64,000 nt of DNA from an uncultured Hyphomicrobiales bacterium (GCA_903902915.1 CAIUWR010000049.1:108471-172470), one strand, 5' to 3'. Positions 1-8,521 are shown, counted from the stretch's first letter. Made by a program: numbers and translations. The notes: a model not told the origin generated them from the letters alone.

Positions 1-384
1 TTCGACAAGACCAATGTGCGCGAAGGCCCCACCAAGAATCATCGCACCTCCTGGATCTATCAGAGGGCCGGGCTGCCGGTGGAGATCATCGGGGAATTCG
101 ACACCTGGCGGCGCATCCGCGATTCGGAGGGCGCTGAAGGCTGGGTGCTGGCCTCCCTGCTCTCGGGCCGCCGCACGGCCTTCGTCGCGCCCTGGCGCAA
201 GGCCGATGTGCTGCCGATCTACGCCAAACCCGGCGGGTCCGAAGTGGTGGCCCAGCTGCAATCGGGCGTGCTCGCCAATGTGAAGACCTGCCAGGCCAAC
301 TGGTGCCACGTTTTCGGCGAGGGCTTCGACGGGTTCATCCAGCAGGGCGACCTCTGGGGCGTGTATCCTGAAGAGCCGATCTGA
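1..384 (+). CDS. SH3-domain protein, C-terminal part (5' truncated)
   Basis: The reading frame is open from the first base and ends at TGA 382-384, giving 127 residues with no start inside the window, so the gene is cut by the window edge. It begins inside NVREGPT, the usual opening of a bacterial SH3-like (SH3_4/YgiM type) domain. A second SH3-like stretch follows (lines with VLPIYAKPGGSEVVAQL and CHVFGEGFDGFIQQGDLWGVYP). Such proteins are typically exported and bind envelope components; any signal peptide would lie upstream of the window. The GTG at 16 is an internal valine. The gene converges on the next one with an 11-base gap. Partner and exact role cannot be read from the sequence. Confidence 0.8.
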   Translation, partial: FDKTNVREGPTKNHRTSWIYQRAGLPVEIIGEFDTWRRIRDSEGAEGWVLASLLSGRRTAFVAPWRKADVLPIYAKPGGSEVVAQLQSGVLANVKTCQANWCHVFGEGFDGFIQQGDLWGVYPEEPI

Positions 385-395
385 CCGAGCCCCCC

Positions 396-821
396 TCACA
401 ACCCCTCCACCGGCGCCGCCAGCACCAGCCAGGACAGGCCGAAACGGTCGGCGACCATGCCGAAGCGTTGGGCGAAGAAGGTTTCGGTCATCGGCATGAG
501 CACCTCGCCGCCCTGCGCCAGCGCCGCAAAGATGCGGTTGGCTTCCGCTGCGTCATGCAGCGTGATGGAGAGGGAGACGCCCTTGAACTCGGGGTTCCCC
601 CCGCAGCGCCCATCCGACACCATCAGCACGGAATCTCCCATTCGCAGGCTGGCGTTCATGATCTTGTCGTCGGAGCCGGGCGGGCGGACGCCCGATTCCT
701 CGGGAAGCGGGCTCTCCTTGAAGCGCATCATGCTGAGAATCTCGGCCCCAAGCGCCGTTTGATAGAAGGTCAGCGCCTCTTCGCATCGCCCGTCGAAAAA
801 CAGATAGGGCTGCACCCGCAT
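396..821 (-). CDS. PhnB-like VOC family protein
   Basis: A 141-residue single-domain protein of the vicinal oxygen chelate fold, PhnB/3-demethylubiquinone-methyltransferase-like group. It opens MRVQPYLFFDGRCEEALTFY, the standard first beta strand of the group, and ends with the FGMVADRFGLSWLV strand close to the usual C-terminus. The start at 821 is chosen because the frame further upstream is proline/arginine-rich and unlike any family member. Substrate is unknown for most of these proteins. It is transcribed away from the hsp20 gene, sharing a 238-base divergent intergenic region (822-1059) in which I see no clear operator or RNA thermometer. Confidence 0.85.
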   Translation of the reverse strand: MRVQPYLFFDGRCEEALTFYQTALGAEILSMMRFKESPLPEESGVRPPGSDDKIMNASLRMGDSVLMVSDGRCGGNPEFKGVSLSITLHDAAEANRIFAALAQGGEVLMPMTETFFAQRFGMVADRFGLSWLVLAAPVEGL

Positions 822-1059
822 GGTGAAGTCTCCAAAGCCCAGGCCAGTGACAAGAATAGGCCTGCCTCTTGCGGGAGGCGAGGCCGATGGGTCGCCGCCA
901 GGATCATCCATTTCGCCAGTTGACCAGCGGATCGACGCGTGAACGCCCGGCGCAGGCCCCCTCTTGAAGGCTGGCTCCCGCCCGACCATATCAGGGCTGC
1001 GGCGATGAGCCGGGGCGCCCATTCGGGGCCCGAACCACGAGGCGCCGGAAGGGCTTCGA

Positions 1060-1488
1060 ATGACGAGACTGCCTCATCTGAACTCCCCATTCCTGCTGGG
1101 GTTCGACGACATCGAGCGGGCGCTGGACAGGGTCAGCCGGACGACCTCCGACGGATACCCGCCCTACAACATCGAGCGGCTGGCGCGCGCCGATACGCTG
1201 CCCGAACGCCTGCGCATCACTCTGGCCGTGGCGGGTTTCACCCGCGACCAACTCGACATCACCGTGGAAGAGAACCAGCTGGTGATCCGCGGGCGCCAGC
1301 CGGAAGACAAAGGGCGCCAGTTTCTGCATCGCGGCATCGCCGCCCGGCAGTTCCAGCGCAGCTTTCTTCTCGCCGACGGCATGCAGGTGCTGGGCGCGGA
1401 TCTGACCAATGGACTGCTTTGCGTGGATCTGGCCCGGCCCGAGCCGGAAAAGATGATCCGCAGAATCGACATTTCGGTGCGGGACTAA
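1060..1488 (+). CDS. Hsp20 family small heat-shock chaperone
   Basis: A 142-residue small heat-shock protein, an ATP-independent cytosolic holdase. The alpha-crystallin domain runs from about residue 35 (YNIERL, RLRITLAVAGFTRDQLDITV) to residue 137, including the LVIRGRQP strand and the GLLCVDLARPEPEK C-terminal strand. It lacks an obvious C-terminal I-x-I tail, ending IDISVRD. It is followed 53 bases later by a DUF1150 gene, a pairing I recognise from Rhizobiales. SD-like GGAAGGG lies upstream of ATG 1060. I looked for a ROSE-type thermometer before the start and did not find its conserved anti-SD element. Confidence 0.92.
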   Translation: MTRLPHLNSPFLLGFDDIERALDRVSRTTSDGYPPYNIERLARADTLPERLRITLAVAGFTRDQLDITVEENQLVIRGRQPEDKGRQFLHRGIAARQFQRSFLLADGMQVLGADLTNGLLCVDLARPEPEKMIRRIDISVRD

Positions 1489-1541
1489 AGATCGTCCGCA
1501 CCCAACGGCGGGGCCTGAACGGACCGCGAAAGGAGCCTGTG

Positions 1542-1817
1542 ATGATTGACGACACCACGCTGATTCAGGGCCTGAACGACGCGCCCGTCACCGTTGAGCA
1601 GCTCGCCCATATGGGCGGCGGCCTGATCGCCTATGTGAAGCCCCTGCGCTCGGAAGACGCGCGCAAGCTCTTTCCCCAGGTGGAGGGCATTCCATCGGGC
1701 TTGCAGCTCTTCGCGCTGCTGAGCGCGACGGGCGACCCCATTCTGCTGACAGACTCCCGCGACGCGGCCGTAGCCAACGCCTGGGAAAACAAGCTGCACA
1801 CCGTCAGCCTGCACTGA
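1542..1817 (+). CDS. DUF1150 family protein
   Basis: A 91-residue protein of the DUF1150 family, of unknown function but commonly found beside hsp20 in Rhizobiales. The start ATG at 1542 is fixed by AGGAG at 1531-1535. The sequence shows the family features: an acidic N-terminus, MGGGLIAYVKP, then GLQLFALLSATGDPILLTDSRDAAVANAWE, which reads as a single small alpha/beta domain. No signal peptide or membrane segment is visible. Its position 53 bases after hsp20 on the same strand suggests co-transcription and a link to stress or protein quality control, which is inference. The frame extends far upstream without a credible start. Confidence 0.88.
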   Translation: MIDDTTLIQGLNDAPVTVEQLAHMGGGLIAYVKPLRSEDARKLFPQVEGIPSGLQLFALLSATGDPILLTDSRDAAVANAWENKLHTVSLH

Positions 1818-1859
1818 GGGCGTCAAACAGGGGCGCGACGTCCCGTCTTGGCGGGCGAG

Positions 1860-1935
1860 CCGGAGGGACGACGGCCTCGTCGTCCCCTTCCCACCACCCG
1901 AGCCAGACGTGGACGACGAGACGTCGTCCCTCCGG
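1860..1935. repeat. REP-like nested palindromic element
   Basis: A 14-bp perfect inverted repeat, CCGGAGGGACGACG (1860-1873) and CGTCGTCCCTCCGG (1922-1935), brackets about 48 bases. Inside each half is a smaller hairpin: GGGACGAC/GTCGTCCC at 1865-1872 and 1879-1886, and GGACGAC/GTCGTCC at 1911-1917 and 1923-1929. Two small hairpins in mirror arrangement inside a larger palindrome is the architecture of REP/BIME-type intergenic elements. It lies between the DUF1150 stop and the FAD hydroxylase start. No second copy was noticed in this window, so dispersal is unproven. It could also end the hsp20 transcript, though no T-run follows. Confidence 0.6.
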
Positions 1936-1957
1936 GGAGTCCATCAAGCATCACACA

Positions 1958-1974
1958 TTCTCATTTTTTGAGAA
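1958..1974. promoter_or_regulatory. AT-rich palindrome upstream of the hydroxylase operon
   Basis: TTCTCA-TTTTT-TGAGAA is a perfect 6-bp inverted repeat with a five-base centre, standing out as an AT-rich island in GC-rich DNA. It is followed at 1980-1985 by TTGACC, a good -35 hexamer, although no convincing -10 lies at the right distance before the hydroxylase ATG at 2018. Size and symmetry fit an operator for a dimeric regulator of the aromatic-oxidation genes that follow. No regulator gene is adjacent, so the assignment is inference. Confidence 0.4.
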
Positions 1975-2017
1975 AATGGTTGACCCGCTGCGCCGAGCCC
2001 GCTAGGGCTAAGGCGCG

Positions 2018-3637
2018 ATGGGAAACCATGGGAGCGCGCTGGTGGATTTTGATGTGGCGATTCTGGGCGGCGGCCCGACGGGGCTCTCGCTGGCCAATCT
2101 TCTGGGCGTCATGGGCCTGCGCGCCGTTCTGATCGAGCGCAACGAGTCCACGGTTCAGGCCCCCCGCGCCGTCTCCATCGACGACGAATGCCTGCGCACC
2201 ATGCAGGCTCTGGGCGCGGCGCAAGAGGTGATCGCGGATGTGGCGCTGGATTATGGCGCCCATTATTTCACGCCCAAGGGCGTCTGCTTCGCCAAGGTGG
2301 AGCCCACGGGACAGGAATTCGGCTATCCCCGCCGCAGCGCCTTCAACCAGCCCATTTTCGAGGCGACCCTGCGCAAGGCGCTGGCGCGTTTCCCCCATGT
2401 GACCACGCTCTTTGGCGTCAATTGCGAGAGCTTTGCGGAGGACGCCGAGGGCGTCACCCTGCGCCTCATCGAGGCGGGCGGCGCCCCGCGCGACATCCGC
2501 GTGCGCTACCTCGCGGCCTGCGACGGCGCGCGCAGCGCCACCCGCCGGGCCATAGGCGCCGAATTGAAGGGCTCCACCTATCGCGAGCGCTGGCTGATCG
2601 TGGATCTGGCCGAAACCAACGAGCGCATGCGTCAGACCCGCGTCGGCTGCGATCCCGCCCGCGCCTATATCTGCCTGCCCGGCCCCGCCGGCACGCGGCG
2701 CTATGAATTCATGCTGCGCGATGGCGAGGAGGACGCCGCCGTCGAGGCGCCCGCATTCGTGCGCCAGTTGCTCGCCGCCTCCGGCCCCGACGCCGATGCG
2801 GCGGTGGTTCGCCGCCAAGTCTACGCCTTCCACGCACGCATGGCGGACAAGTGGAACACCGCGCGGGTCTTCCTTGCAGGCGACGCGGCCCATCTCACCC
2901 CGCCTTTCGCGGGGCAGGGCATGAACAGCGGCGTGCGCGACGCCCATAATCTGGCTTGGAAACTGGCGGGCGTGATACGCGGCGAGTTCGGCCCCGCTTT
3001 GCTCAAGACCTATCAGCAGGAGCGCGCGCCCCATGCCTGGTCGCTGATTCAGCTGGCCATGAACATCGGCAAGGTGATGATGCCGACCTCGAAGATGCAG
3101 GCCTTCTTCGTGCACAGCTTCTTCCGCCTCGCGCGCTTCGTACCCCCGGTGCATAGCTATTTCGCGATGATGAAATACAAGCCGAAGCCCTTCTATGGGG
3201 AGGGCTTTGTGCTGGCCGACACGGGCCTTGGCCTCACCGGGCGCATGGCGCCGCAGCCCACCCTCGAAATGCTCGACCGCTCGCGCATCATGCTCGACGA
3301 TCTCCTGGGCGCCGATTTCGCGCTGGTGGCCTATGGGGACGACGCGCAGAAGGTGATCGCGCAAACGCAAGGCCTCGACTTCGGTTTTCGCAATTTGAAG
3401 CGCGTCGCCGTGACGCCCATGCGGGTCAATCTCGTGCGCGACTTCACCGCGACGATCCCCGCCGGGCGCGACGCCAACGACATCATGGGCAAGCTGGAAA
3501 AGCCGGGCCGCGAATTGCTGCTGCTGGTGCGCCCCGACCGCTACATCGCCGCCGCCATCGACGCGCGAGAGGCTGCGGCCATCGCGCAATTGGCTGGGGC
3601 CACGCGCGCGCTCGTCGCCAGCGCGCAGGGAGCCTGA
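2018..3637 (+). CDS. FAD-dependent aromatic hydroxylase (MhpA-like)
   Basis: A 539-residue class A flavoprotein monooxygenase resembling 3-(3-hydroxyphenyl)propionate hydroxylase (MhpA). It carries the N-terminal dinucleotide fold VAILGGGPTGLSLANLLG near residues 12-30, then RAVSIDDECLRTMQALG, and the second FAD motif GDAAHLTPPFAGQGMNSGVRD starting at G288. The C-terminal thioredoxin-like domain of this class is present (about residues 400-535). The family uses NAD(P)H and O2 to hydroxylate a phenol ring, in the cytoplasm. The VOC-family gene starts 14 bases downstream, so the two form an operon: hydroxylation, then ring cleavage. The exact phenolic substrate cannot be assigned. Confidence 0.88.
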   Translation: MGNHGSALVDFDVAILGGGPTGLSLANLLGVMGLRAVLIERNESTVQAPRAVSIDDECLRTMQALGAAQEVIADVALDYGAHYFTPKGVCFAKVEPTGQEFGYPRRSAFNQPIFEATLRKALARFPHVTTLFGVNCESFAEDAEGVTLRLIEAGGAPRDIRVRYLAACDGARSATRRAIGAELKGSTYRERWLIVDLAETNERMRQTRVGCDPARAYICLPGPAGTRRYEFMLRDGEEDAAVEAPAFVRQLLAASGPDADAAVVRRQVYAFHARMADKWNTARVFLAGDAAHLTPPFAGQGMNSGVRDAHNLAWKLAGVIRGEFGPALLKTYQQERAPHAWSLIQLAMNIGKVMMPTSKMQAFFVHSFFRLARFVPPVHSYFAMMKYKPKPFYGEGFVLADTGLGLTGRMAPQPTLEMLDRSRIMLDDLLGADFALVAYGDDAQKVIAQTQGLDFGFRNLKRVAVTPMRVNLVRDFTATIPAGRDANDIMGKLEKPGRELLLLVRPDRYIAAAIDAREAAAIAQLAGATRALVASAQGA

Positions 3638-3651
3638 GGGAGGAGCAGACG

Positions 3652-4485
3652 ATGAAACATCACGCGAGCATGCGAGCCCATCTCTATTATATCGAGCTTG
3701 GCTCGCCCGATCCCGAGGCGCTGTCGCATTTCTATCGCGACGGCTTTTCCGCCGAAGTCGAGGCCGTTGGGGACACGCGCATCTGCTACGGTCCCGAGCG
3801 TTGCGTGATGATCTCGCCCGGCGCGGCCAAGACGCTGAAGTCGGCGGGCTACGCGGTCTATGATCCAGCCTGGCTGGACGGATTGATGGAGCGGCTCGCC
3901 ATGGCGGGCGTCGCGCATGAGCGCATGTCGACGGCGATTTTCGCCGACGCCGTCGGCTTCGTCGACCTCAGCGGCAACCACATGTTCTTCGGCGCGCCGC
4001 GAGAGCGCGCGCCCGCCAGCAAGGGCCTGCCCGGCCGCATCCAGCATGTGGTGGTGGCGAGCCGCCATGCGGCGGCCATGGTGGATTTCTATACGCAGGT
4101 GGTCGGGCTCACGGAGTCGGACCGGGTGCTTGACGATGCGGGCGTCATGCGCACCGCCTTCCTGCGCTCGGACCACGAACATCATAGTTTCGCGGTCTTC
4201 CAGGCTGGCGAAGATCGCTTCGACCATCATTGCTATGAAGCGACGGACTGGAACTCGATCCGCGATTGGGGCGACCATTTCGCCGATCTGCGCATTCCCG
4301 TGAAATGGGGCCCGGGCCGCCATGGCCCCGGCAACAATCTCTTCCTCTTCGTCCACGATCCCGACGGCAACTGGGTGGAGATTTCGGCGGAAATCGAAGT
4401 GGTGGCCCCCGACCGCCCGCGCGGAATCTGGCCCCACGAAGAGCGCACGCTGAATTCGTGGGGTTCGGCGCCGCTGAGGAGTTGA
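3652..4485 (+). CDS. Extradiol dioxygenase-like VOC protein
   Basis: A 277-residue two-module vicinal oxygen chelate protein of the type I extradiol (catechol 2,3-dioxygenase-like) family. The second module shows the likely iron ligands: H132 in RIQHVVVAS, H192/H193 in FDHHCYEA, and E243 in NWVEISAE. The family cleaves catechols beside the two hydroxyls. GGGAGGAG at 3637-3644 fixes the ATG at 3652; ATG 3670 is a possible internal start. It follows the FAD hydroxylase by 14 bases, making a hydroxylase-dioxygenase pair. No ring-cleavage hydrolase, hydratase or aldolase adjoins. It converges on the PBP1A gene with a four-base gap. Confidence 0.85.
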   Translation: MKHHASMRAHLYYIELGSPDPEALSHFYRDGFSAEVEAVGDTRICYGPERCVMISPGAAKTLKSAGYAVYDPAWLDGLMERLAMAGVAHERMSTAIFADAVGFVDLSGNHMFFGAPRERAPASKGLPGRIQHVVVASRHAAAMVDFYTQVVGLTESDRVLDDAGVMRTAFLRSDHEHHSFAVFQAGEDRFDHHCYEATDWNSIRDWGDHFADLRIPVKWGPGRHGPGNNLFLFVHDPDGNWVEISAEIEVVAPDRPRGIWPHEERTLNSWGSAPLRS

Positions 4486-4489
4486 CCCC

Positions 4490-6874
4490 TCACCCCCCGA
4501 ACAACCGCTCGATCCCGGTCTTCGGCTGGCCGCGCGGAATTCCGGCGGGGGGCAGGAGGTCGTTGGTCTGTTCGACGCCTTGCTCGCGCCTGGGCGCGCG
4601 GGGCGGCGTCTGGGCCTGCGCTGGCGCCTGCGGGGTGGCGGCTGTCGGCTGGCGCGTGACTGGAGCCGGGGCCACGGGCGCAGGCGCCGAAACAGTCGCC
4701 GCAAGCTCCGCTGGCGGCGACGGCGCCGCCGCTTGCGCAAGCGGGCCCGGATCGCGCCATGGGCCGCCGGGCAAGGGCGCGGGCGGCGTGTTGCGCAGGG
4801 CCTCACGCATGAAGCGGCTCCAGATGTCCACCGGCAGATTGGCGCCCGACGCGCGCTTGGTGGGCGAGCTGTCGTCATTGCCCAGCCACACGCCCGCCAC
4901 CAGCTGGCTCGTGTAGCCGATGAACCAGGCGTCGCGATAATCCTGACTCGTGCCCGTCTTGCCCGCCGCCTGCCAGCCGGGCAGCTCCGCCTTGCGGGCG
5001 GTGCCGGTGAGCAGGGTTTCCTGCAACATCGCGTTCATCATGCCCACATATTGCGGCTCGATGACTCGGCCAAAGCTTGAACCCTTGCGCTGATAGAGAT
5101 GCTTGCCGTCGGCGCGGCGCACCCGGACGATGATATGGGGCTGCACGCCCACGCCTCCATTGGCGAAGGGCGCATAGGCGTTGACCAATTCGAGCGGCGT
5201 CACCTCAGAGGTGCCGAGCCCGATGGAGGCGTCGGGCCGCAGATCGGAGGCGACGCCCAGGCGATGGGCGGTGGCGATCACCGCCTTCGGGCCCACTTCC
5301 AGCGCGAGCCGCACCGCCACCGTATTGAGCGACATGGACAGGGCGCGGGTCAGCGTCACCGGCCCCAGATATTCATGGTTGGAATTCTCCGGCTTCCAGC
5401 CCTTCAGATTGATCGGCGCGTCCTCGCGGACGCTGCTTGGCGTCAACCCGCGCTCCAGCGCGCTCAAATAAACGAAAGGCTTGAAGGAGGAGCCGGGCTG
5501 ACGATGGGCGGCCACCGCGCGGTTGAACTGGCTCTCCGCATAATTGCGCCCGCCGATCATGGCCTTGATCTGGCCGCTCATGTCGACCGCAACGAGCGCA
5601 CCCTGGGTGACGCCGAAACGCGGGCCTTTCTTCGTCAGCTCTTCGGTGAGCGCCAGTTCGCCCGCGGTCTGCATGGCGGCGTTGATCGTGGTGGTGACGA
5701 CGATGTCGTCGTCGATGGCGCCCAGCGTCTCGTTGAGCACGTCCATGACATAATCGGCCGCGTAGTTGAGCGAGCCCGCCCCGCGCGGAGCGGCCGCTTG
5801 CGCCGGATTGGCGAGCGCCAGCTTGCCCATGTTGTCGTTGATGAATCCCTCGCGCACCATGGCGAGGATCACTTGCGCGGCGCGGTCTGCGGCGCCGTCG
5901 GGATTGCGGTTGGGCGCGAGCTTGGCCGGCGCCTTCATCAGGCCCGCCAGAACGGCGGCTTCCTGGAGGGTGGCCTCGCCCGCCCCATGACCGAAATATT
6001 TGCGCGCCGCAGCCTCGACCCCATAGGCGCCGGACCCGAAATAGACCCGGTTCAGATAGAGTTCGAGGATCTGATCCTTCGAGTAGCGATGCTCCAGCCA
6101 GATGGCGAGGATCGCCTCCTGAATCTTGCGCGAAAGGGTGCGCTCCTGGGTCAGGAACAGGTTCTTGGCGAGCTGCTGGGTGATGGTGGAGCCACCCTCC
6201 ATGCCGCCCCGCCGCAGCACGTTTCGCAGGATGGCGCGCCCGATGCCCAGAGGGTCGATGCCCCAATGCGATCTGAAGCGCCGATCTTCGATGGCGATGA
6301 AGGCCTGCGGCAGATAGGGCGGCAAATCCGTCAGATGAATGGCTGGTCCGCCCGTATCGCCGCGATTGGCGAGCAACGCGCCGTCATCGGCGAGGATCGC
6401 GATATTGGGCGGGCGCTTGGGCACGGCGAGCTGGTCGATGGGCGGCAATTGCCCCGCATGCCAGGCGATCAGCGCGCCAAGCCCGATGACGCACCACACG
6501 CCGCACACGGCGGCGTAATAGGCCAGCACGCCCAGAACCGAGCGGCGGCGTCTGGGCTTGGGATGGGGCTTTTGCTTGCGCGGGGGCGCGGATTCTTCGT
6601 CCGCATCCAGATCTTCGACAGGGGCTTTCTTGCGATTGCGCGATGCTGAGGGCGCGGAGGCGCGTTTGCGAGGCGCCTCGTCCTGTTCCTCGAAGAAGGG
6701 CTCCACGCGGGCGGCGCCCTTGCGCTGGCGCATATGGTCCGGGCGGTCCTCCGGCTCGATGCGCACTTCGTCGGCGCGGGCCTTGCGGGGCGCCGCCAGT
6801 TTGGGCTCGCGCTTTTTGCCGAACCAGCTCTCGCTGCCCATGGCGCCCGCTTCGTCCTCGCCGCCTCGCCGCAT
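4490..6874 (-). CDS. mrcA: Penicillin-binding protein 1A (bifunctional)
   Basis: A 794-residue class A penicillin-binding protein polymerising and cross-linking peptidoglycan at the inner membrane. A Lys/Arg-rich cytoplasmic tail of about 110 residues precedes one membrane segment (SVLGVLAYYAAVCGVWCVIG). The GT51 domain has AIEDRRFRSHWGIDPLG and GGSTITQQLAKNLFL. The transpeptidase domain has S462 in GSSFKPF, SMSLNT and GKTGTSQDYRDAWF. The C-terminus is a Pro/Ala-rich tail. ATG 6841 (MGSESWF) is an alternative start removing 11 residues. The gene is monocistronic: it converges on the dioxygenase gene downstream, and the hydrolase gene upstream ends 117 bases before its start. Confidence 0.95.
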   Translation of the reverse strand: MRRGGEDEAGAMGSESWFGKKREPKLAAPRKARADEVRIEPEDRPDHMRQRKGAARVEPFFEEQDEAPRKRASAPSASRNRKKAPVEDLDADEESAPPRKQKPHPKPRRRRSVLGVLAYYAAVCGVWCVIGLGALIAWHAGQLPPIDQLAVPKRPPNIAILADDGALLANRGDTGGPAIHLTDLPPYLPQAFIAIEDRRFRSHWGIDPLGIGRAILRNVLRRGGMEGGSTITQQLAKNLFLTQERTLSRKIQEAILAIWLEHRYSKDQILELYLNRVYFGSGAYGVEAAARKYFGHGAGEATLQEAAVLAGLMKAPAKLAPNRNPDGAADRAAQVILAMVREGFINDNMGKLALANPAQAAAPRGAGSLNYAADYVMDVLNETLGAIDDDIVVTTTINAAMQTAGELALTEELTKKGPRFGVTQGALVAVDMSGQIKAMIGGRNYAESQFNRAVAAHRQPGSSFKPFVYLSALERGLTPSSVREDAPINLKGWKPENSNHEYLGPVTLTRALSMSLNTVAVRLALEVGPKAVIATAHRLGVASDLRPDASIGLGTSEVTPLELVNAYAPFANGGVGVQPHIIVRVRRADGKHLYQRKGSSFGRVIEPQYVGMMNAMLQETLLTGTARKAELPGWQAAGKTGTSQDYRDAWFIGYTSQLVAGVWLGNDDSSPTKRASGANLPVDIWSRFMREALRNTPPAPLPGGPWRDPGPLAQAAAPSPPAELAATVSAPAPVAPAPVTRQPTAATPQAPAQAQTPPRAPRREQGVEQTNDLLPPAGIPRGQPKTGIERLFGG

Positions 6875-6990
6875 CTCCGTCTTCCGGACTGCGGTTTATG
6901 CGACCCTAATGAGGGCCGATTAAGGGCCGGTTAAGGCGCGTTTACCTCACTTGACCAGAGCGGGACGCCGCCGCGCGGCGCCCCTGCGGT

Positions 6991-7680
6991 TCACTTCGCC
7001 GCCAAGGCCATTCCCTCGAGATGGGCGACCACATCGCCCACATGCATCACATCGGCATATTTGTGATGGAGATCGAAGAGGTTGACCTTGTGGCTCAGCA
7101 TCGAGCGGTCAAAGGCGCATTCCTCCACCAGCACATTGTGGAAGCCGTAAGAATAGGCGTCCACGGTCGAGGCGCGCACGCAGCCTGACGTGCTCTCGCC
7201 GCAGATGATCAGGCTCTCGACGCCAAGCCTGCGCAAATGGGCGATGAGCGGCGTGCCGAAAAAGGCGGAGGCGCGCTCCTTGTAGATGACCAGATCGCCC
7301 GGATGGGGCGCGAACTCCTCCTTGATCCCATAAACGTCCTCCATCTCACGGCCCATGCGCCGATTGGTGGAATGGACCCCCGCCGTATCCGCATGGCGGG
7401 TGGAATAGATCACCGGAACGCCCGCTGCGCGCGCGGCCGCAAAGAGCCTTTGCGTTGGCTCCACCGCCCGCCAGGCGTTCTCGCCGCACGAGCCGGCGAA
7501 TTCGCGGTTCACCTCGATCACCGGACGGTTCCCGCCCAGATAGGCCTTGTTATAGAGGTCGATCGCCAGGATCGCGGGGCGCGGCCCCACATAGACCTCG
7601 CGGCGATAGGCGCTGTAGATTTCCAGAAGCTCGTCGTTGACGATGTCCTTCCAGCAGTAATCCTCGAATTTGTCGGTCAT
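6991..7680 (-). CDS. Isochorismatase-fold cysteine hydrolase
   Basis: A 229-residue cytosolic cysteine hydrolase of the isochorismatase superfamily, closest in appearance to N-carbamoylsarcosine amidase/maleamate amidase types. The catalytic triad is complete: D41 in AILAIDLYNKAY, K134 in VIYKERASAFFGT and C167 in ESTSGCVRAS. ATG 7680 gives the family-like MTDKFEDYCW N-terminus; the frame upstream is noise. Family members hydrolyse amide or carbamoyl groups on small acids. It lies 37 bases after a dienelactone hydrolase-like gene on the same strand, so the two are probably one transcript acting on one catabolic route. The substrate is not determinable here. Confidence 0.87.
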   Translation of the reverse strand: MTDKFEDYCWKDIVNDELLEIYSAYRREVYVGPRPAILAIDLYNKAYLGGNRPVIEVNREFAGSCGENAWRAVEPTQRLFAAARAAGVPVIYSTRHADTAGVHSTNRRMGREMEDVYGIKEEFAPHPGDLVIYKERASAFFGTPLIAHLRRLGVESLIICGESTSGCVRASTVDAYSYGFHNVLVEECAFDRSMLSHKVNLFDLHHKYADVMHVGDVVAHLEGMALAAK

Positions 7681-7717
7681 GGTTTTTTCCAGATGCGATG
7701 GCGGGATCAGCGAAGCT

Positions 7718-8521
7718 TCATTCGTAGCGGACGTTCTTGGAAAAATCATAGGCGGGCGAGAGCGCGGCCTTGAAGCTCTGCTGGATGAAGGCGCCCTCCT
7801 CCTTCGGCGCAAAGGCGCCGGCCAGAAAGTCGCGCTGCGTGCGCCAGGCGGCCTCCGCCTGTTCGCGGCGATAGCGTCCGGGCATGGTGTCGTTGAGCCA
7901 GCCATGGGGCGCGCCGCCGAAAATCTCCACGTGAAAGGTCTTGCCGGCGCGCTCCAGCGCGCCGCGCAGCCGCCGCACATGGTCCACGGAAATGATGTGG
8001 TCGGCCTCGCCATACATGGCGAGCACCGGACAGTCCGCCTGTTCGATCAAGGCGTCGAGGGCGACGGGAAAGCGGGCGTTGACCTGCCACTCGCGATCCT
8101 GCGCCGCGCCATACCAGACCAGCGCCGCCGCAATCTTGCGATGCGCCGCCAGAACGAGCGGATGCCGCCCGGTTTGGCACACACCCATCACTGCGATGCG
8201 GGTGAGATCGGCCTGCGCAACGTCCGCCAGCGCGGCGAGGGCCGCCTCCATATGATCGAGGGATTCGGGATCGGTCATGTCATAACCGGCGTCGCCCCGG
8301 TGCAGCGCGTCCTGATCAGGGTGCTTGAAGAAATAGTCGGCGGCGATGCAGACATAGCCCTCGCGGGCATGGCGCCGCGCCAGATCCATCGTATGGGGCA
8401 CGAGGCCGTAGCGCTCATGCAGCAAGACGATGACGGGAACTTTGCGGGCCACATCGGGCGCTGCGACGAAGGCGGGCAACCCCCCGGCGCAAGTGGTCGT
8501 CCAGGTTATGATTTCAGTCAT
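7718..8521 (-). CDS. Dienelactone hydrolase family protein
   Basis: A 267-residue alpha/beta hydrolase of the dienelactone hydrolase family. Predicted catalytic residues are C115 in VMGVCQTGRH (nucleophile), D174 in YGEADHII and H206 in GGAPHGWLND, matching the family Cys-Asp-His order. ATG 8521 is preferred because GGAG precedes it; an open extension to 8578 has no family similarity. Family members open lactone or ester rings in degradation pathways. It is upstream of and probably co-transcribed with the isochorismatase-fold hydrolase, which suggests sequential ring-opening and amide hydrolysis, an inference. The fold shows no signal peptide, so it should be cytosolic. Confidence 0.87.
   Translation of the reverse strand: MTEIITWTTTCAGGLPAFVAAPDVARKVPVIVLLHERYGLVPHTMDLARRHAREGYVCIAADYFFKHPDQDALHRGDAGYDMTDPESLDHMEAALAALADVAQADLTRIAVMGVCQTGRHPLVLAAHRKIAAALVWYGAAQDREWQVNARFPVALDALIEQADCPVLAMYGEADHIISVDHVRRLRGALERAGKTFHVEIFGGAPHGWLNDTMPGRYRREQAEAAWRTQRDFLAGAFAPKEEGAFIQQSFKAALSPAYDFSKNVRYE

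Noticed and set aside
1000-1059. ROSE-type RNA thermometer before hsp20
   Set aside because: The region has GC-rich repeats, but the conserved anti-Shine-Dalgarno element of ROSE is not seen.
1980-2008. Full sigma-70 promoter before the FAD hydroxylase
   Set aside because: TTGACC is a good -35, but the hexamer 17 bases on is TAGGGC and would leave almost no leader before ATG 2018.
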